From Rhodopirellula sp. (lineage in GTDB: Bacteria > Planctomycetota > Planctomycetia > Pirellulales > Pirellulaceae): a stretch of DNA of 64,000 nucleotides. The position numbers and the translations under genes are program-made. The stretch is from assembly GCA_002698965.1 (NCBI GenBank), contig PAAT01000102.1:31731-95730 (forward strand), written 5' to 3'. Shown piece by piece: positions 19,897-29,416 of the stretch. Under the pieces are notes generated by a model. The model saw nothing but the letters and a program-made list of their open reading frames with translations. It ran no database searches and was not told the DNA's origin. The number at the start of each line of letters is the position of its first letter. The stretch's first letter is position 1.

Positions 19897-20675
19897 GCGT
19901 CTTTGAAAGATTCCGTCTCGACGGCAAGAAACTTATGATTACCGGGGGGAGTCGGGGACTCGGTCGGGAAATGGTATTGGCGATTGCTGAAGCCGGGGCC
20001 GACGTTATTGTGACTGGTCGTCGGAGTGATAGTCTCGAGGCTATTGCGAAGGAAGTTGGTGCTTATGGACGACAGTGTTGGACCTTACAGGCCGATATGA
20101 ATGATCCCGGTATTTGCGAGTCTACGTGCCTTCAGGTCATTCAAGAGCACACATCGGTTGATGTGTTGATCAATAATGTTGGCGGGCGACGCGAAGATAT
20201 TCCCACAGAAGACATGTCGCTGGAAAAGTGGCGGGAACTGATGGATCTTAATCTGACAAGTACATTTGTGTGTACTAGTCGTATTGGCAAAGCGATGATT
20301 GAGGCCGGTAGAGGTGGTCGTATTATCAATATTGGCTCCATCAACTCTCTGGTAGCCGGCAGAAATATTGCGGGGCGGCATTATGAAACGGCTAAAGGAG
20401 CTATTCTGCAATTTACTCGAAGTGTCGCTGCGGACTGGGCTCAACATGGAATTACGGTAAACGCCATATTACCCGGGGGGTTTATGACGGAGGCCAATCA
20501 GCGATGGGCGAGAGAGAAGCCGGATGTTATCTCGACGTTTCGAGATCAAATTCCTATGGGTGACCACGGTAATCCCGAGGATCTGGGGCCTTTGGCTCTC
20601 TATCTTGCTAGTGATGCTTCGCGTTATATGACCGGCGCAGGTTTGGTTATCGATGGTGGTTATACTTTATGGTAA
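19893..20675 (+). CDS. SDR family NAD(P)-dependent oxidoreductase
   Basis: A classical short-chain dehydrogenase of 260 residues. It has the cofactor loop TGGSRGLG (17-24), the NNVGG block (94-98, in place of the usual NNAG), and the catalytic Ser149, Tyr164, Lys168 (YETAK). The C-terminal GxYMTGAGLVIDGGYTLW-type end is typical of gluconate 5-dehydrogenase and 3-oxoacyl reductase relatives. It starts inside the stop codon of the upstream epimerase-like gene, so they form an operon and may act on successive intermediates of one substrate. Substrate is not readable from the sequence. Confidence 0.88.
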   Translation: MSVFERFRLDGKKLMITGGSRGLGREMVLAIAEAGADVIVTGRRSDSLEAIAKEVGAYGRQCWTLQADMNDPGICESTCLQVIQEHTSVDVLINNVGGRREDIPTEDMSLEKWRELMDLNLTSTFVCTSRIGKAMIEAGRGGRIINIGSINSLVAGRNIAGRHYETAKGAILQFTRSVAADWAQHGITVNAILPGGFMTEANQRWAREKPDVISTFRDQIPMGDHGNPEDLGPLALYLASDASRYMTGAGLVIDGGYTLW

Positions 20676-20748
20676 TGTCGTCGTTGGCGGTTTTCTTATT
20701 TTCCGCTTAGAATAAAATATTACGAAGTTTCAACTGGAACAGAATGTT

Positions 20749-22068
20749 ATGCCTACTAGGCGAACGACACGCAGAGACTTTCTTACCGTGGGGGCATTGA
20801 CCCCGTTGGGCGTCTCATTAAGTGGTTTATTACAACAGGAAACACTGGCTAATACAGGTCGTCGTCCTAAGAGTTGTATTCTGTTGTGGATGTTCGGTGG
20901 TCCAAGTCATATCGATATGTATGATTTGAAGCCTGATGCGCCCGCTGAGATTCGTGGAGAACTTAACCCAATTCAAACGAAAATCCCGGGTTTGGAACTC
21001 GGAGAATTGATGCCTAATTTGGCCAGTTCCGTAGATAAATTCAGCCTGATTCGGTCTATGTTTTCATATACGGCGTCGCATGGGAAAGGTGACCACCACT
21101 TGCTAAGTGGCCGTAAATATACGGATGGTTTTTATCCACCAAGTTTTGGGTCGGTTTTAGCTTGGCAAGCAGAAGCGCGCCGAAGAGCAAGCGTGCCAGC
21201 CTATGTTCAGGTTGGCCCTATGAAGAGCACTCTCTTCGGGGAGCAGGCGAAAGCCGGGGCTTTAGGAAGGAAATACGATCCGTTTCTGGTAGAAAGAGAC
21301 CCTAATGCCAGTAGCTTTGGTGTCGATGCCTTTGCTGCAAACGACTCGATTGGTGTCGAGCGTTTGGCGGATAGACAGAGCTTGTTAAAGGCCGTGGATC
21401 AGTTTCAGGCTGACGTGGATCGTCAAATGCGATTTGCCAAAACTCATGATGCCTTTAATGAACAAGCCTTTGATTTGCTGACATCGAATCGAGCCAAACA
21501 GGCATTTGATATTACGCAGGAATCGGAGGCTGTTCGAGACAGGTACGGACGCAATCGTGTTGGGCAGGGTTTGCTCCTTGCCAGACGTCTCGTCGAATCT
21601 GGCGTTCGTTTCGTGACGGTCAAAGGGTATGTGCGTTACGGGTGGGATCATCACCCCGAAGTCTTTCCCCGACTAAAAATGGAAGTGCCTCCGTATGATC
21701 AGGGGTATGCTGCGTTACTTGAAGATTTGGCTGAACGGGGGATGCTGGAAGATACTCTGGTTATTACAGCCGGAGAATTTGGCCGGACTCCTCGGTTGAA
21801 TACTGATTCGCGAGGACCTGGCCGAGATCACTGGGCCCAGGCATTCAGCTTGACGATGGGAGGCGGTGGTGTGAAAACGGGCGTTGTGCTTGGGGCAACG
21901 GACAAACATGCTGCGGAAATTACAGAACGACCGGTTTCTGTGGAAGACTATGCTGCCACCGTGTATCACGCGTTGGGGATGAATCCCCATAAGCTTTATC
22001 AGACTCTCGATGGTCGCCCCACCGAGGGACTTCCAGACGGGAATGTGATATCGGAGTTGTTGGCTTAG
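20749..22068 (+). CDS. DUF1501 domain-containing secreted protein
   Basis: A 439-residue DUF1501 protein with a twin-arginine-like N-terminus (TTRRDFLTVGALTPLG). Family blocks include LWMFGGPSHIDMYDLKPDAP, ELMPNLASSVDKFSLIRSM, TAGEFGRTPR and GRDHWAQAF. It has no adjacent PSD1 or DUF1592 partner, unlike three of the other members here. It follows the SDR gene by 73 bases, so it may be read from the same transcript, and converges with the zincin gene (13-base gap). Confidence 0.92.
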   Translation: MPTRRTTRRDFLTVGALTPLGVSLSGLLQQETLANTGRRPKSCILLWMFGGPSHIDMYDLKPDAPAEIRGELNPIQTKIPGLELGELMPNLASSVDKFSLIRSMFSYTASHGKGDHHLLSGRKYTDGFYPPSFGSVLAWQAEARRRASVPAYVQVGPMKSTLFGEQAKAGALGRKYDPFLVERDPNASSFGVDAFAANDSIGVERLADRQSLLKAVDQFQADVDRQMRFAKTHDAFNEQAFDLLTSNRAKQAFDITQESEAVRDRYGRNRVGQGLLLARRLVESGVRFVTVKGYVRYGWDHHPEVFPRLKMEVPPYDQGYAALLEDLAERGMLEDTLVITAGEFGRTPRLNTDSRGPGRDHWAQAFSLTMGGGGVKTGVVLGATDKHAAEITERPVSVEDYAATVYHALGMNPHKLYQTLDGRPTEGLPDGNVISELLA

Positions 22069-22081
22069 AAATCGGGCAAGG

Positions 22082-22975
22082 TTATTTGCGTTTTCGAGCC
22101 TCTTCTCGAATCTCTTCGATCTTCTTTTGCAGATGTGCGGGCCATACAAATTCGGGCGCCTTGTGGGGTTTATACGTCTTGAGATGTCCCTGTAAACGCG
22201 TCGGTGCCCGAGTGTATACCAACTTCGTGTCGCCAAAGACTTCTCGACAGAGTTTAGCGAGTCCGGGATCGTATTCAATCAATTCTTCGCGTGTATCTAC
22301 AAAGTTGTGATCATGATCGGGAGGGCGATTGTTAGAAAACCATGACTGGACTCCTTCAGCCCAGTATTCGTAGTGGTTAACCGAGGCATACTTTGTCTTC
22401 CATAGTCCATTGGCTAAAGCGTCTTCATAAGATTGCTTGAGTCGTTTATCGAAGGTAGCATCCATATGGATTAAGCCCCTTAAGTGCATGTTGTGCGCGA
22501 ATTCATGAATCAGAATACATTCGGCGTGATAGGGGTCGCCTTTGAAGGAAAGAACATTCTCTTCTCCAACGGAGCAGACAGGATCTTCTTCGGACCCCCC
22601 CAGACCCCGGGCGCGCGCATCCCAGTATAACTTAGGGGTGAAATGGGAGTGTTCCGGCACATCCGTTGTATATTCGTTGTGGGCCATGACAACACAGCGA
22701 GACTTGTTGGCAATCATGATTTTGCGAAGTTCAGGTCGGTGGGCGAGCATTAGGTCAATGAGGTAGGCCGCTTCTTTCAAGGCATAATTGTTGACTTTGT
22801 TTGAACCTAAAACCGGATAGCCGCTGGCACTTACATGCTTGGCATAGAAAGGCGAAAGATTTAGATAAGCTGGTGGTTTTGTGATCTGATATTTGTCTGT
22901 CTTTTTGACTTCTCCACCAAAGCTCAGATTTGCTAGTAGGAAGAAGGTCAGTATGAGGTGTTTAGTTCGATACAT
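22082..22975 (-). CDS. Secreted putative zinc metallopeptidase (HExxH)
   Basis: A 297-residue protein with a signal peptide (about 5-20). HEFAH at 157-161 matches the zincin zinc-binding motif and is followed by NMH. Glu203 or Glu207 in HYEYWAEGVQSWF is a good candidate for the third zinc ligand, which would make it a gluzincin. The surrounding segment (repeated Asp/His after NRRPPDHDH-like NNRPPDHDHNF) is not from a family I can name. It is the last gene of a minus-strand operon after the LamG/propeller protein (32-base gap) and the phytanoyl-CoA dioxygenase-like gene. Substrate is unknown. Confidence 0.7.
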   Translation of the reverse strand: MYRTKHLILTFFLLANLSFGGEVKKTDKYQITKPPAYLNLSPFYAKHVSASGYPVLGSNKVNNYALKEAAYLIDLMLAHRPELRKIMIANKSRCVVMAHNEYTTDVPEHSHFTPKLYWDARARGLGGSEEDPVCSVGEENVLSFKGDPYHAECILIHEFAHNMHLRGLIHMDATFDKRLKQSYEDALANGLWKTKYASVNHYEYWAEGVQSWFSNNRPPDHDHNFVDTREELIEYDPGLAKLCREVFGDTKLVYTRAPTRLQGHLKTYKPHKAPEFVWPAHLQKKIEEIREEARKRK

Positions 22976-23007
22976 TGGTATTTGATGAAACAGTGTTTGG
23001 GAAGGTC

Positions 23008-24663
23008 TTATTTGGAAAGACGGCGAATTTGAAGGTCATTGAGAACGTCCGTATAGATTCTCAAATCCCTAATCTTGCCATTAAAGTAATCATGTTGTCC
23101 ATAGCCGACATAGAGTGGCGTGCCGGTGCTCAAATCCCCAATTTCGTCGTTGAGCGAATTATGGTTGCTAGTGGCTATATGCTTTCCGTCAACGTATAAC
23201 TTGATACCACCGCTTTGGGCACGAGTGACCGTCAGGTTATGCCAGCCAGCAGAAAGGGCTTTGTCGTAGGTGACGTTTTGCCCAACGCTAAGGCTGTGGA
23301 CGTGGCCAGAAGGCAGGACGCCACAAAACAGCTTCCCGTCGTAAACCGCCATTGACCAGGCACGTCGATACTTAACATCGGGTGTTTTGTCGAGTTGGCC
23401 GGTATTGGTCCACTGGGAGTTCCCGTCGTAACGGTAGACATTAGCTAGAGGAAGCGTCCCGGCGTAAAAACTTCCGTTATATACGGAAAGCCCCATAACC
23501 TCCTTTTCTTCTCCAAGGCGGCCTCGATGGATCCATTGCTGAGGCCCGGCCAGTTCATAAACCGAGCCGGTCGGCCAGGTCGCAACCTGTGTTTTTCCCT
23601 GATACACGATCATGGCATATGCCTGGGTAGTTTCCGGGATTGGCCCGAGTTGCTTCCAGTTGGTACCGCCGAGATACTCAAAGAAGCCCCCGTCGTCGTA
23701 ACTTAGTCCATAAAGTTTATTATTGTGAACTCCCAGATGCACAATTCGCTGGCCCGGACAGCCGCAATCAGTCCATCGCCCGGGGCCATCGAATCGATAC
23801 ATACCGCGATGTCGGGGCGTGTCTCGCCAGGCACCGGTAGAGCCCGTACCGGCATAGAGCTTTCCGTTATAGACTGCCAGACCGCTTACACTGCGAACAT
23901 CGGCTACTTTACCCATGCTGGTCCATTTTTTACCACCTTCATACCGATAGACGACACCACCATGGTTTTGATTTGGTGAGAGTGGAAGCGATGAACCGCC
24001 TCCACTGTAAAGTTCAGAACCAGCATACAACTGGCCTGCATAGACAGCGAGTGTCGAAATACAGTTGGACGGATCCGGAGAGCCCGCATCCAACCACTTC
24101 TGTCCTCCGGCATATCGATAGACGTGCCCTCGTCCTCCTTCTTCAGGCTCCCAGGTGGATGCGTAGAGAGCGCCGTCGAATACCGTCAGAGACCGGACGT
24201 ACATGTTATTGCCAGGTCGACCGCAGTCCTCCCATTGAGAAGTTTGGTGGCAGTCCGTAATTCCAAAATGGATGTTACGCCAGTTAGACTGGGCATTCGT
24301 TATGCCGGCGTAATTCATGATTGAAAAGTTTAGCCCCTGACGTGTTCTCGGAGAGAAACATGAGAGGATATCGCCAATCACGTCGGTTAATTCGTCAGCC
24401 GTGTGAATATCGACATTAATGCTGAAGTTACCTTGAAACAAAGCCGAGGGGTTAGCGATGGTAACTTTGCTATTATTACCATTAAAAACCGCCCCGTTAG
24501 TGCCAGTAAACTCAATATTTTCAATGCGTCCGTGCCGGTCATTCCCCGAGATGTCCCGGGCGTCCGCTGTGAGGGGCCAATGGCCAGCCGGGGTGAGTTG
24601 AGCGTGGCAGTCTACAAGGGCGCCAAATAGCAGTAGCGTGGTGATTAGTAAGGTGTATCGCAT
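23008..24663 (-). CDS. LamG-domain protein interrupted by a seven-repeat beta-propeller
   Basis: About 551 residues from the ATG at 24663. A longer open frame reaches 24906 but overlaps the upstream gene and lacks a signal peptide; from 24663 the protein starts with MRYTLLITTLLLFGALVDC, a clean signal. Residues about 20-135 are the first half of a concanavalin/LamG-like fold. Then come seven repeats of roughly 45-50 residues with the pattern hydrophobic-x-V-Y-x-G-x-L-Y-A-G ... VYRY-x-GG-x-x-W-x-x-x-G. The LamG fold is completed by about 465-551 (GWHNLTVTR, KLYVDGKHIA, GKIRDLRIYTDVL). A secreted carbohydrate-binding role is plausible but not shown. Middle gene of a three-gene operon. Confidence 0.8.
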   Translation of the reverse strand: MRYTLLITTLLLFGALVDCHAQLTPAGHWPLTADARDISGNDRHGRIENIEFTGTNGAVFNGNNSKVTIANPSALFQGNFSINVDIHTADELTDVIGDILSCFSPRTRQGLNFSIMNYAGITNAQSNWRNIHFGITDCHQTSQWEDCGRPGNNMYVRSLTVFDGALYASTWEPEEGGRGHVYRYAGGQKWLDAGSPDPSNCISTLAVYAGQLYAGSELYSGGGSSLPLSPNQNHGGVVYRYEGGKKWTSMGKVADVRSVSGLAVYNGKLYAGTGSTGAWRDTPRHRGMYRFDGPGRWTDCGCPGQRIVHLGVHNNKLYGLSYDDGGFFEYLGGTNWKQLGPIPETTQAYAMIVYQGKTQVATWPTGSVYELAGPQQWIHRGRLGEEKEVMGLSVYNGSFYAGTLPLANVYRYDGNSQWTNTGQLDKTPDVKYRRAWSMAVYDGKLFCGVLPSGHVHSLSVGQNVTYDKALSAGWHNLTVTRAQSGGIKLYVDGKHIATSNHNSLNDEIGDLSTGTPLYVGYGQHDYFNGKIRDLRIYTDVLNDLQIRRLSK

Positions 24664-24688
24664 TGTAAAAACTTTGATTGAATTTGGA

Positions 24689-25591
24689 TTAATTGCGGCC
24701 GATATTAGAACCACGTTTGCCGCCGGCGGGTGGACGCGCATCGGAGGTTCCATGGGGTGATGCCGTTGCAAGGTGGGGGGCGTGTTTTTCAAGCCACGCT
24801 TTGAGCGGGGTATCTTCCGGCCTCGGGTCATATACACTGTTTGCCGAGGTGGCGTCACCGAGAATTTGTCGTTGCACAGGAGAGAGTTGGTTGTAAAGGT
24901 GTGCAACGGTCATCTCATCTTTTGGACGCATCCAGCGATAACTATAGCCATACCAGATGACTTTGCGGGAGGAGCCGGCACGGTTTGGGCTGCGAGTATG
25001 CCAAACGCGTCGGTCAAGTATTACGGCATCCCCGGGATGGAGACAGAGTGGGATTGCCCCGTCAGGATTTGAGACACCGTCGTCCGGACATTCCAGGCTG
25101 TTGATGCGATGTGAGCCTGGAACCACGAGTGTGTTGCCATGCTCTGGTGCACTGACATCGGTCAGGTAATAGCCAATTTTGACAGATAGTCGTGGCCGGG
25201 GGTTGGACTCGATTTCGTCGTTAACACGCATGCTATCCTGATGCCACGCAACGTTCCAAGGTTGATCTTCCGTATTCTCACTGGGGGTAATATCCAAATG
25301 CGAGTGGTAGAGATAGATGTTCCAGCCGAGTATGCTCAGGAGTTTAGGGAAGACGCGTGGATTGTCAATTAACTCTACCATCGCTTCGTCTTCTTGGATG
25401 ACGTCGGTGACTGAAAGAAGGCGGTTACCATGTTCTGGTCTCCGTTCACGTGAATCGACCCGATCAACCACTTCGATTAGACGGCGGTGTAAGTTTGACT
25501 CAATGGCGTTCTTTACGACTAAGTAACCCGCTTGCTCGAATGCTTCACGTTCGGCGGATGTCAAAAGGTGGCTCAGCGCGGATGCGTCCAT
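24689..25591 (-). CDS. Phytanoyl-CoA dioxygenase family protein
   Basis: Fe(II)/2-oxoglutarate-dependent dioxygenase-like protein of 300 residues. The frame extends six codons further to a TTG at 25609, but the ATG at 25591 has an AGAGAA-type site before it. Iron ligands are visible as WHQD (His117, Asp119) and the distal His198 in RVWHTRSPN, with Arg209 positioned to bind the 2-oxoglutarate carboxylate. These fit an active enzyme. No signal peptide. It is the first gene of the minus-strand unit with the LamG/propeller and zincin genes, and divergent from the sulfatase at 25707. Substrate is unknown. Confidence 0.88.
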   Translation of the reverse strand: MDASALSHLLTSAEREAFEQAGYLVVKNAIESNLHRRLIEVVDRVDSRERRPEHGNRLLSVTDVIQEDEAMVELIDNPRVFPKLLSILGWNIYLYHSHLDITPSENTEDQPWNVAWHQDSMRVNDEIESNPRPRLSVKIGYYLTDVSAPEHGNTLVVPGSHRINSLECPDDGVSNPDGAIPLCLHPGDAVILDRRVWHTRSPNRAGSSRKVIWYGYSYRWMRPKDEMTVAHLYNQLSPVQRQILGDATSANSVYDPRPEDTPLKAWLEKHAPHLATASPHGTSDARPPAGGKRGSNIGRN

Positions 25592-25706
25592 GGTCTTTTC
25601 TCTGCTCAATGCGGAATGTAAGAACTCATGATATCAAATCAGTCCGCCGGCAATGGTACAATGTTCGTGGTGCCCCAACGTTTATCCGCTTATGAGGAAT
25701 TTCAAG

Positions 25707-27128
25707 ATGAGAGTTGTTTTGGCGTGGCTATGTTTAATTTGCGGCATAGTTAACGTCTCTGCACAGGAGCAAGGCGAGCGTCCCAATGTGTTGTTCCTCG
25801 CGGTGGATGACTTAAATGATTGGATCGGAGTTTTAGGCGGACACACGCAGGCGAAAACGCCTCATCTCGATCGACTGGCCAATAGCGGTGTTTTGTTTGA
25901 TGCAGCTTATTGTGCTGCTCCGCTCTGTCACCCTTCTCGTACTGCAATCATGACCGGCCTGAGGAGTTCGACAACGGGAATCTATGGTAACAAGACCTGG
26001 TTTCGGGAGCATCCCGACTTTAGTGACGTGGTGACTTTGCCCCAGTATTTTCGCAAACATGGTTATAAGGCCTGGACCGGAGGGAAAATTTTCCATCAGC
26101 CGTTTGGGAAGTTTTCCGATCCGATTTCTTGGGATGGTCAATATTCCACAAAGATGGGCACTCAGGCTCCCCCGGTGATGCAACGCTATAAACACGGCAT
26201 GAAAGATCGGTTTGAAAATAAAATTCTTGCCAGATTAATCGATTGGGGACCGATTGATATACCTAAAGAAGAGACCCATGACTGGAAGACTGCCGAAGGT
26301 GCGGCGACATTCCTTAGACAAGAACACGAAAAACCATTCTTTCTTGCCTGTGGCATCTATCGCCCACATTTGCCCTGGTACGCTCCAAAAGAATTCTTTG
26401 ACATGCACCCGCTCGAAGAAATTGAAGAGCCTCCTTTTCTTGAGATGGATCTTGACGATATTCCTGGTCGCGGCAAAGTGATGGCAGGCGTCGAATTTGA
26501 CATCATACGTAAAGCAGGGAAATGGAAGGAAGGCATCCAGGGCTATCTAGCCGCCACCTCCTTTGCAGACGCGTGCATTGGCCATGTCCTTGCCGCTCTT
26601 GAGAGCAGCAAATACAAGAATAATACGATGATTGTTTTGTGGGGTGATCACGGTTATCACATTGGTGACAAGCATCATTGGGCCAAATCCGCACTCTGGC
26701 AGCAGACTGCTAGAACACCACTCATCGTGAAGCTTCCCGAAGCCTTCGGTGGTCTGACAGGCCGAATTTGTAAACGGCCGGTAAGTCTGGTGGATTTATA
26801 CCCCACTTTGGTTGACCTGTGTGGTCTTCCGGAACCTGATAGTCTTGATGGCCGAAGTTTTGCGAAATTGGTACACAAACCATCGTCATCGTGGCCGTTT
26901 CCGGCAGTGATTACACATTCACCACATTGGCACGGTGTGAATCATGCAGTGAGGTCCGATCGATACTACTATATTCGATATCGAGATGGCGGGGAGGAAT
27001 TGTACGATATGCTCACTGATCCCAATCAGTGGAATAATCTCGCCGAAGAAAGCGGGTATGCGGACCAGATCGAAACGCTGAAAAAGTGGCTTCCCAAGAC
27101 TAATGCGAAGCACTATCTGCAGCAGTAA
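25707..27128 (+). CDS. Secreted sulfatase (iduronate-2-sulfatase-like)
   Basis: A type I sulfatase of about 473 residues. The ATG at 25707 is preferred because GAGGA lies 7 bases upstream and the signal peptide (RVVLAWLCLICGIVNVSA) then begins at once; in-frame starts at 25692 and 25653 are less likely. NVLFLAVDDLNDW holds the metal-binding aspartates, CHPSR (Cys74) is the formylglycine motif, and GGKIFHQ and WGDHGYHIGDKH are active-site blocks typical of the iduronate-2-sulfatase/choline-sulfatase-like group. The six-hairpin glycosidase gene follows by 88 bases, suggesting that desulfation and glycan cleavage act on the same polymer. Confidence 0.92.
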   Translation: MRVVLAWLCLICGIVNVSAQEQGERPNVLFLAVDDLNDWIGVLGGHTQAKTPHLDRLANSGVLFDAAYCAAPLCHPSRTAIMTGLRSSTTGIYGNKTWFREHPDFSDVVTLPQYFRKHGYKAWTGGKIFHQPFGKFSDPISWDGQYSTKMGTQAPPVMQRYKHGMKDRFENKILARLIDWGPIDIPKEETHDWKTAEGAATFLRQEHEKPFFLACGIYRPHLPWYAPKEFFDMHPLEEIEEPPFLEMDLDDIPGRGKVMAGVEFDIIRKAGKWKEGIQGYLAATSFADACIGHVLAALESSKYKNNTMIVLWGDHGYHIGDKHHWAKSALWQQTARTPLIVKLPEAFGGLTGRICKRPVSLVDLYPTLVDLCGLPEPDSLDGRSFAKLVHKPSSSWPFPAVITHSPHWHGVNHAVRSDRYYYIRYRDGGEELYDMLTDPNQWNNLAEESGYADQIETLKKWLPKTNAKHYLQQ

Positions 27129-27216
27129 TCAGGAAATCGGTAGACTAATATTGTTTATCAAGTGGATGTTGGTAGACAGCGATAAAAAATCAGTTCAACA
27201 GTTGTAAACGTTCTCA

Positions 27217-29373
27217 ATGAAGTATTTCCTTATATTCCTGACAGGTCTGTTCTCAGTTGCCAACGCTTCAGCAGATGAAAAGCCGGAATACACTGATTAT
27301 TGCAAGCAACTTGAGCACGAAATCCAAGGGCGTAAGCATGGGTTTTTGGCCGGTAATGTCACGTATTACGTGGGTGGTTTTCATGCTAGTTGGAATTTGA
27401 TTGAAGATGAAACCATTGGTTTAACACATCCTATTCATCATGATCTCCGCAGTAGAGGCGTGGGAAGGCTTGAAAGTCAGATTCCGGGTGCCGAAAACAC
27501 AGGAGTTGGCAACGATTTTAGTGGATGGGAGTTCTATAAAGACACACGCGTTCTGTATGGAAGCGTTATGTTGAATGGGGAAGAGATCAAGACTCCAAAG
27601 CCCACGAGCATGCTTTGGCGACCGGATAAAATGATCTGTGTTTACGAATTAGATGGGGTGACCATCCGGGAAGAGAAATTTATTGCGGCTAATGATGCAG
27701 CCGTATCGGTGATTACCGCCTCCCGTCCGATTGAACTCAGGTTCGAAGGCCATAGTTTCTATCATCGTAATAGTGTTTCTTCCACTGCGACAATACAGGA
27801 ACAGCCTGCGAATAATGTAATTGCTATTCTTGAAGGCGGCGAGGTAAAGTCCATTCCCGATCCGGATCGTTCGGAAAGGATTGGCCCCCACGTGTACACC
27901 GGAATGACGACCGTAGTGGCATCATCGCATGATTTTGCAGAATCGGTGACAACGCGTGTCGATGAACGAGGAGTGCAGCATTACAGCTTTACGGTGCCCT
28001 GTGATCAAAACGGAACGGCGGTCGGTTGGGCGATGCACGACGATCCTTTGAAGGCCGTCGCGAACGTGCGAAAGGCAGTAAAGGATCGTGCTCGTATGCT
28101 AAAGCAAAAGACGTTAGAAATGAATCGCCTGCTCAATGAAGAGGTTCCGTGGTTTCGTTGTCCAGATAAGAGGTTTGTTGAAACGTACTACTATTTGTGG
28201 GCGCTCTATCTGATGTACTACATCGATGTCGGCGAGGGGTGGGAACAGGAATCTCATACACAAACGGCCGTAAATAATTTTCTGGGTATGCATCGCTATG
28301 ATGCAGCGTTTCAGATTAAGGTTGGAGCCTGGACGCGGGATAAGGCTAAATTTGCCTATGGGAATGTCCTTACATGGAAGCATCTGACTGAGAACCATCG
28401 TTTTAAGGAACTGGATAACGGAATTAGGATGTTGTCCGATAACAAAGGACGCTCATGGCATAGCGGCGCCTACGGGGGTGAAACTTCTGAACATGTAAAG
28501 GGTGCCTGGCAAATTTATGAACACACCGGTGACACGGAGTTTTTAAGAAAATGTTATGAAGGCCATTTTCGGACACTCTTCTGGAATCGCCTTACCGTGT
28601 TTGCCATGAATAGTTTCGAGGTGTATGAAATCCTGGAACAGATGGCAACCCTCACAGGAAATGACAAAGATGTGGGGCATTGGCGTGAAATGTATCGGAG
28701 GGAGCCTGCACATATCCGTCGAATGTTTGCCGACCGATGGGAAGTAAATGGAATTTCTAACTTCTTTGCCGGCCCCCGTGATGGAATGATGATGACCAAC
28801 TCATTCTGGGCGATGAGATCGAAGTATTTCCCCAAAGAGTATGCTGAGAAGATGGTTCAAGCATGGGCTTTTAATAAAGAGGAAGGGTTCTATGGCGACT
28901 TTTTCCCGCTGGCAATGTCGAAACGGGCAATGCAGAAGTTTAAGACGCCGGTGGATCATTCCTTTGGTTATACTCCCGACACGGCGTATTTCACATTGGA
29001 CGGTATGTTTCAACAGGGGCTTAGTAAGGAAGCGGCTGAACTGACTCTTAATCACATTCGAAATTATAATTGGAGCGATGAGTGGAATGTTCCTGTTGCT
29101 CCCGAAGCCTATCGACGTAATGGTGCGCTCTTCGGAGATCAGTATTCAAACTTTAATGCCGGGAAGATTCTTCTGTATTTAGAAGGGCTTGCAGGTATAT
29201 CTTATTCAGTGCAAGAGAGAAGGATTGTTGTCTCGCCTGCTTTGCCGAAGGCTTGGGAATGGATGGAGGTTCGATTGCCTGTTGATGGACAGTGGATCAG
29301 AGTTAGGTATTCACCTGATGGAATCGAGAGCAAAGGCGTAAAGTCTAACTGGAAATTACTCACCTCCTCCTAG
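27217..29373 (+). CDS. Secreted six-hairpin glycosidase-like protein
   Basis: A 718-residue protein with a signal peptide (about 3-19, ANASA). The N-terminal 280 residues are beta-rich. Residues about 305-650 have the regular helical-hairpin pattern of an (alpha/alpha)6 barrel, with blocks such as YYYLWALYLMYY, GGETSEHVKGAWQIYEHTGD, DGMMMTNSFWAMRSKYFP and PEAYRRNGALFGDQYSNFNAG. A small beta domain closes the protein (VSPALPKAWEWMEVRLPVDG), as in GH37/GH63/GH78-type enzymes. I cannot assign a CAZy family or catalytic acids with certainty. It follows a sulfatase gene on the same strand, which supports a role in breaking down sulfated glycans. Confidence 0.78.
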   Translation: MKYFLIFLTGLFSVANASADEKPEYTDYCKQLEHEIQGRKHGFLAGNVTYYVGGFHASWNLIEDETIGLTHPIHHDLRSRGVGRLESQIPGAENTGVGNDFSGWEFYKDTRVLYGSVMLNGEEIKTPKPTSMLWRPDKMICVYELDGVTIREEKFIAANDAAVSVITASRPIELRFEGHSFYHRNSVSSTATIQEQPANNVIAILEGGEVKSIPDPDRSERIGPHVYTGMTTVVASSHDFAESVTTRVDERGVQHYSFTVPCDQNGTAVGWAMHDDPLKAVANVRKAVKDRARMLKQKTLEMNRLLNEEVPWFRCPDKRFVETYYYLWALYLMYYIDVGEGWEQESHTQTAVNNFLGMHRYDAAFQIKVGAWTRDKAKFAYGNVLTWKHLTENHRFKELDNGIRMLSDNKGRSWHSGAYGGETSEHVKGAWQIYEHTGDTEFLRKCYEGHFRTLFWNRLTVFAMNSFEVYEILEQMATLTGNDKDVGHWREMYRREPAHIRRMFADRWEVNGISNFFAGPRDGMMMTNSFWAMRSKYFPKEYAEKMVQAWAFNKEEGFYGDFFPLAMSKRAMQKFKTPVDHSFGYTPDTAYFTLDGMFQQGLSKEAAELTLNHIRNYNWSDEWNVPVAPEAYRRNGALFGDQYSNFNAGKILLYLEGLAGISYSVQERRIVVSPALPKAWEWMEVRLPVDGQWIRVRYSPDGIESKGVKSNWKLLTSS

Positions 29374-29387
29374 CCGAAACAGGTGGT

Positions 29388-29413
29388 CGTTTGGTCGGGG
29401 AATCGCCCCAAAC
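29388..29413. terminator. Hairpin between convergent genes
   Basis: Left arm CGTTTGG-TC-GGGG and right arm CCCCAAACG (ending 29413) pair with a two-base bulge and a five-base loop. It fills most of the 43-base gap between the glycosidase gene and the convergent carbon-nitrogen hydrolase gene. There is no long T-run, so intrinsic termination is only likely. Confidence 0.4.
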
Positions 29414-29416
29414 GTC

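Noticed and set aside
21715..22278. Antisense frame of about 187 codons over the DUF1501 and zincin genes
   Set aside because: It lies across two well-supported genes, lacks any domain pattern and has arginine/proline-rich shadow-frame composition.
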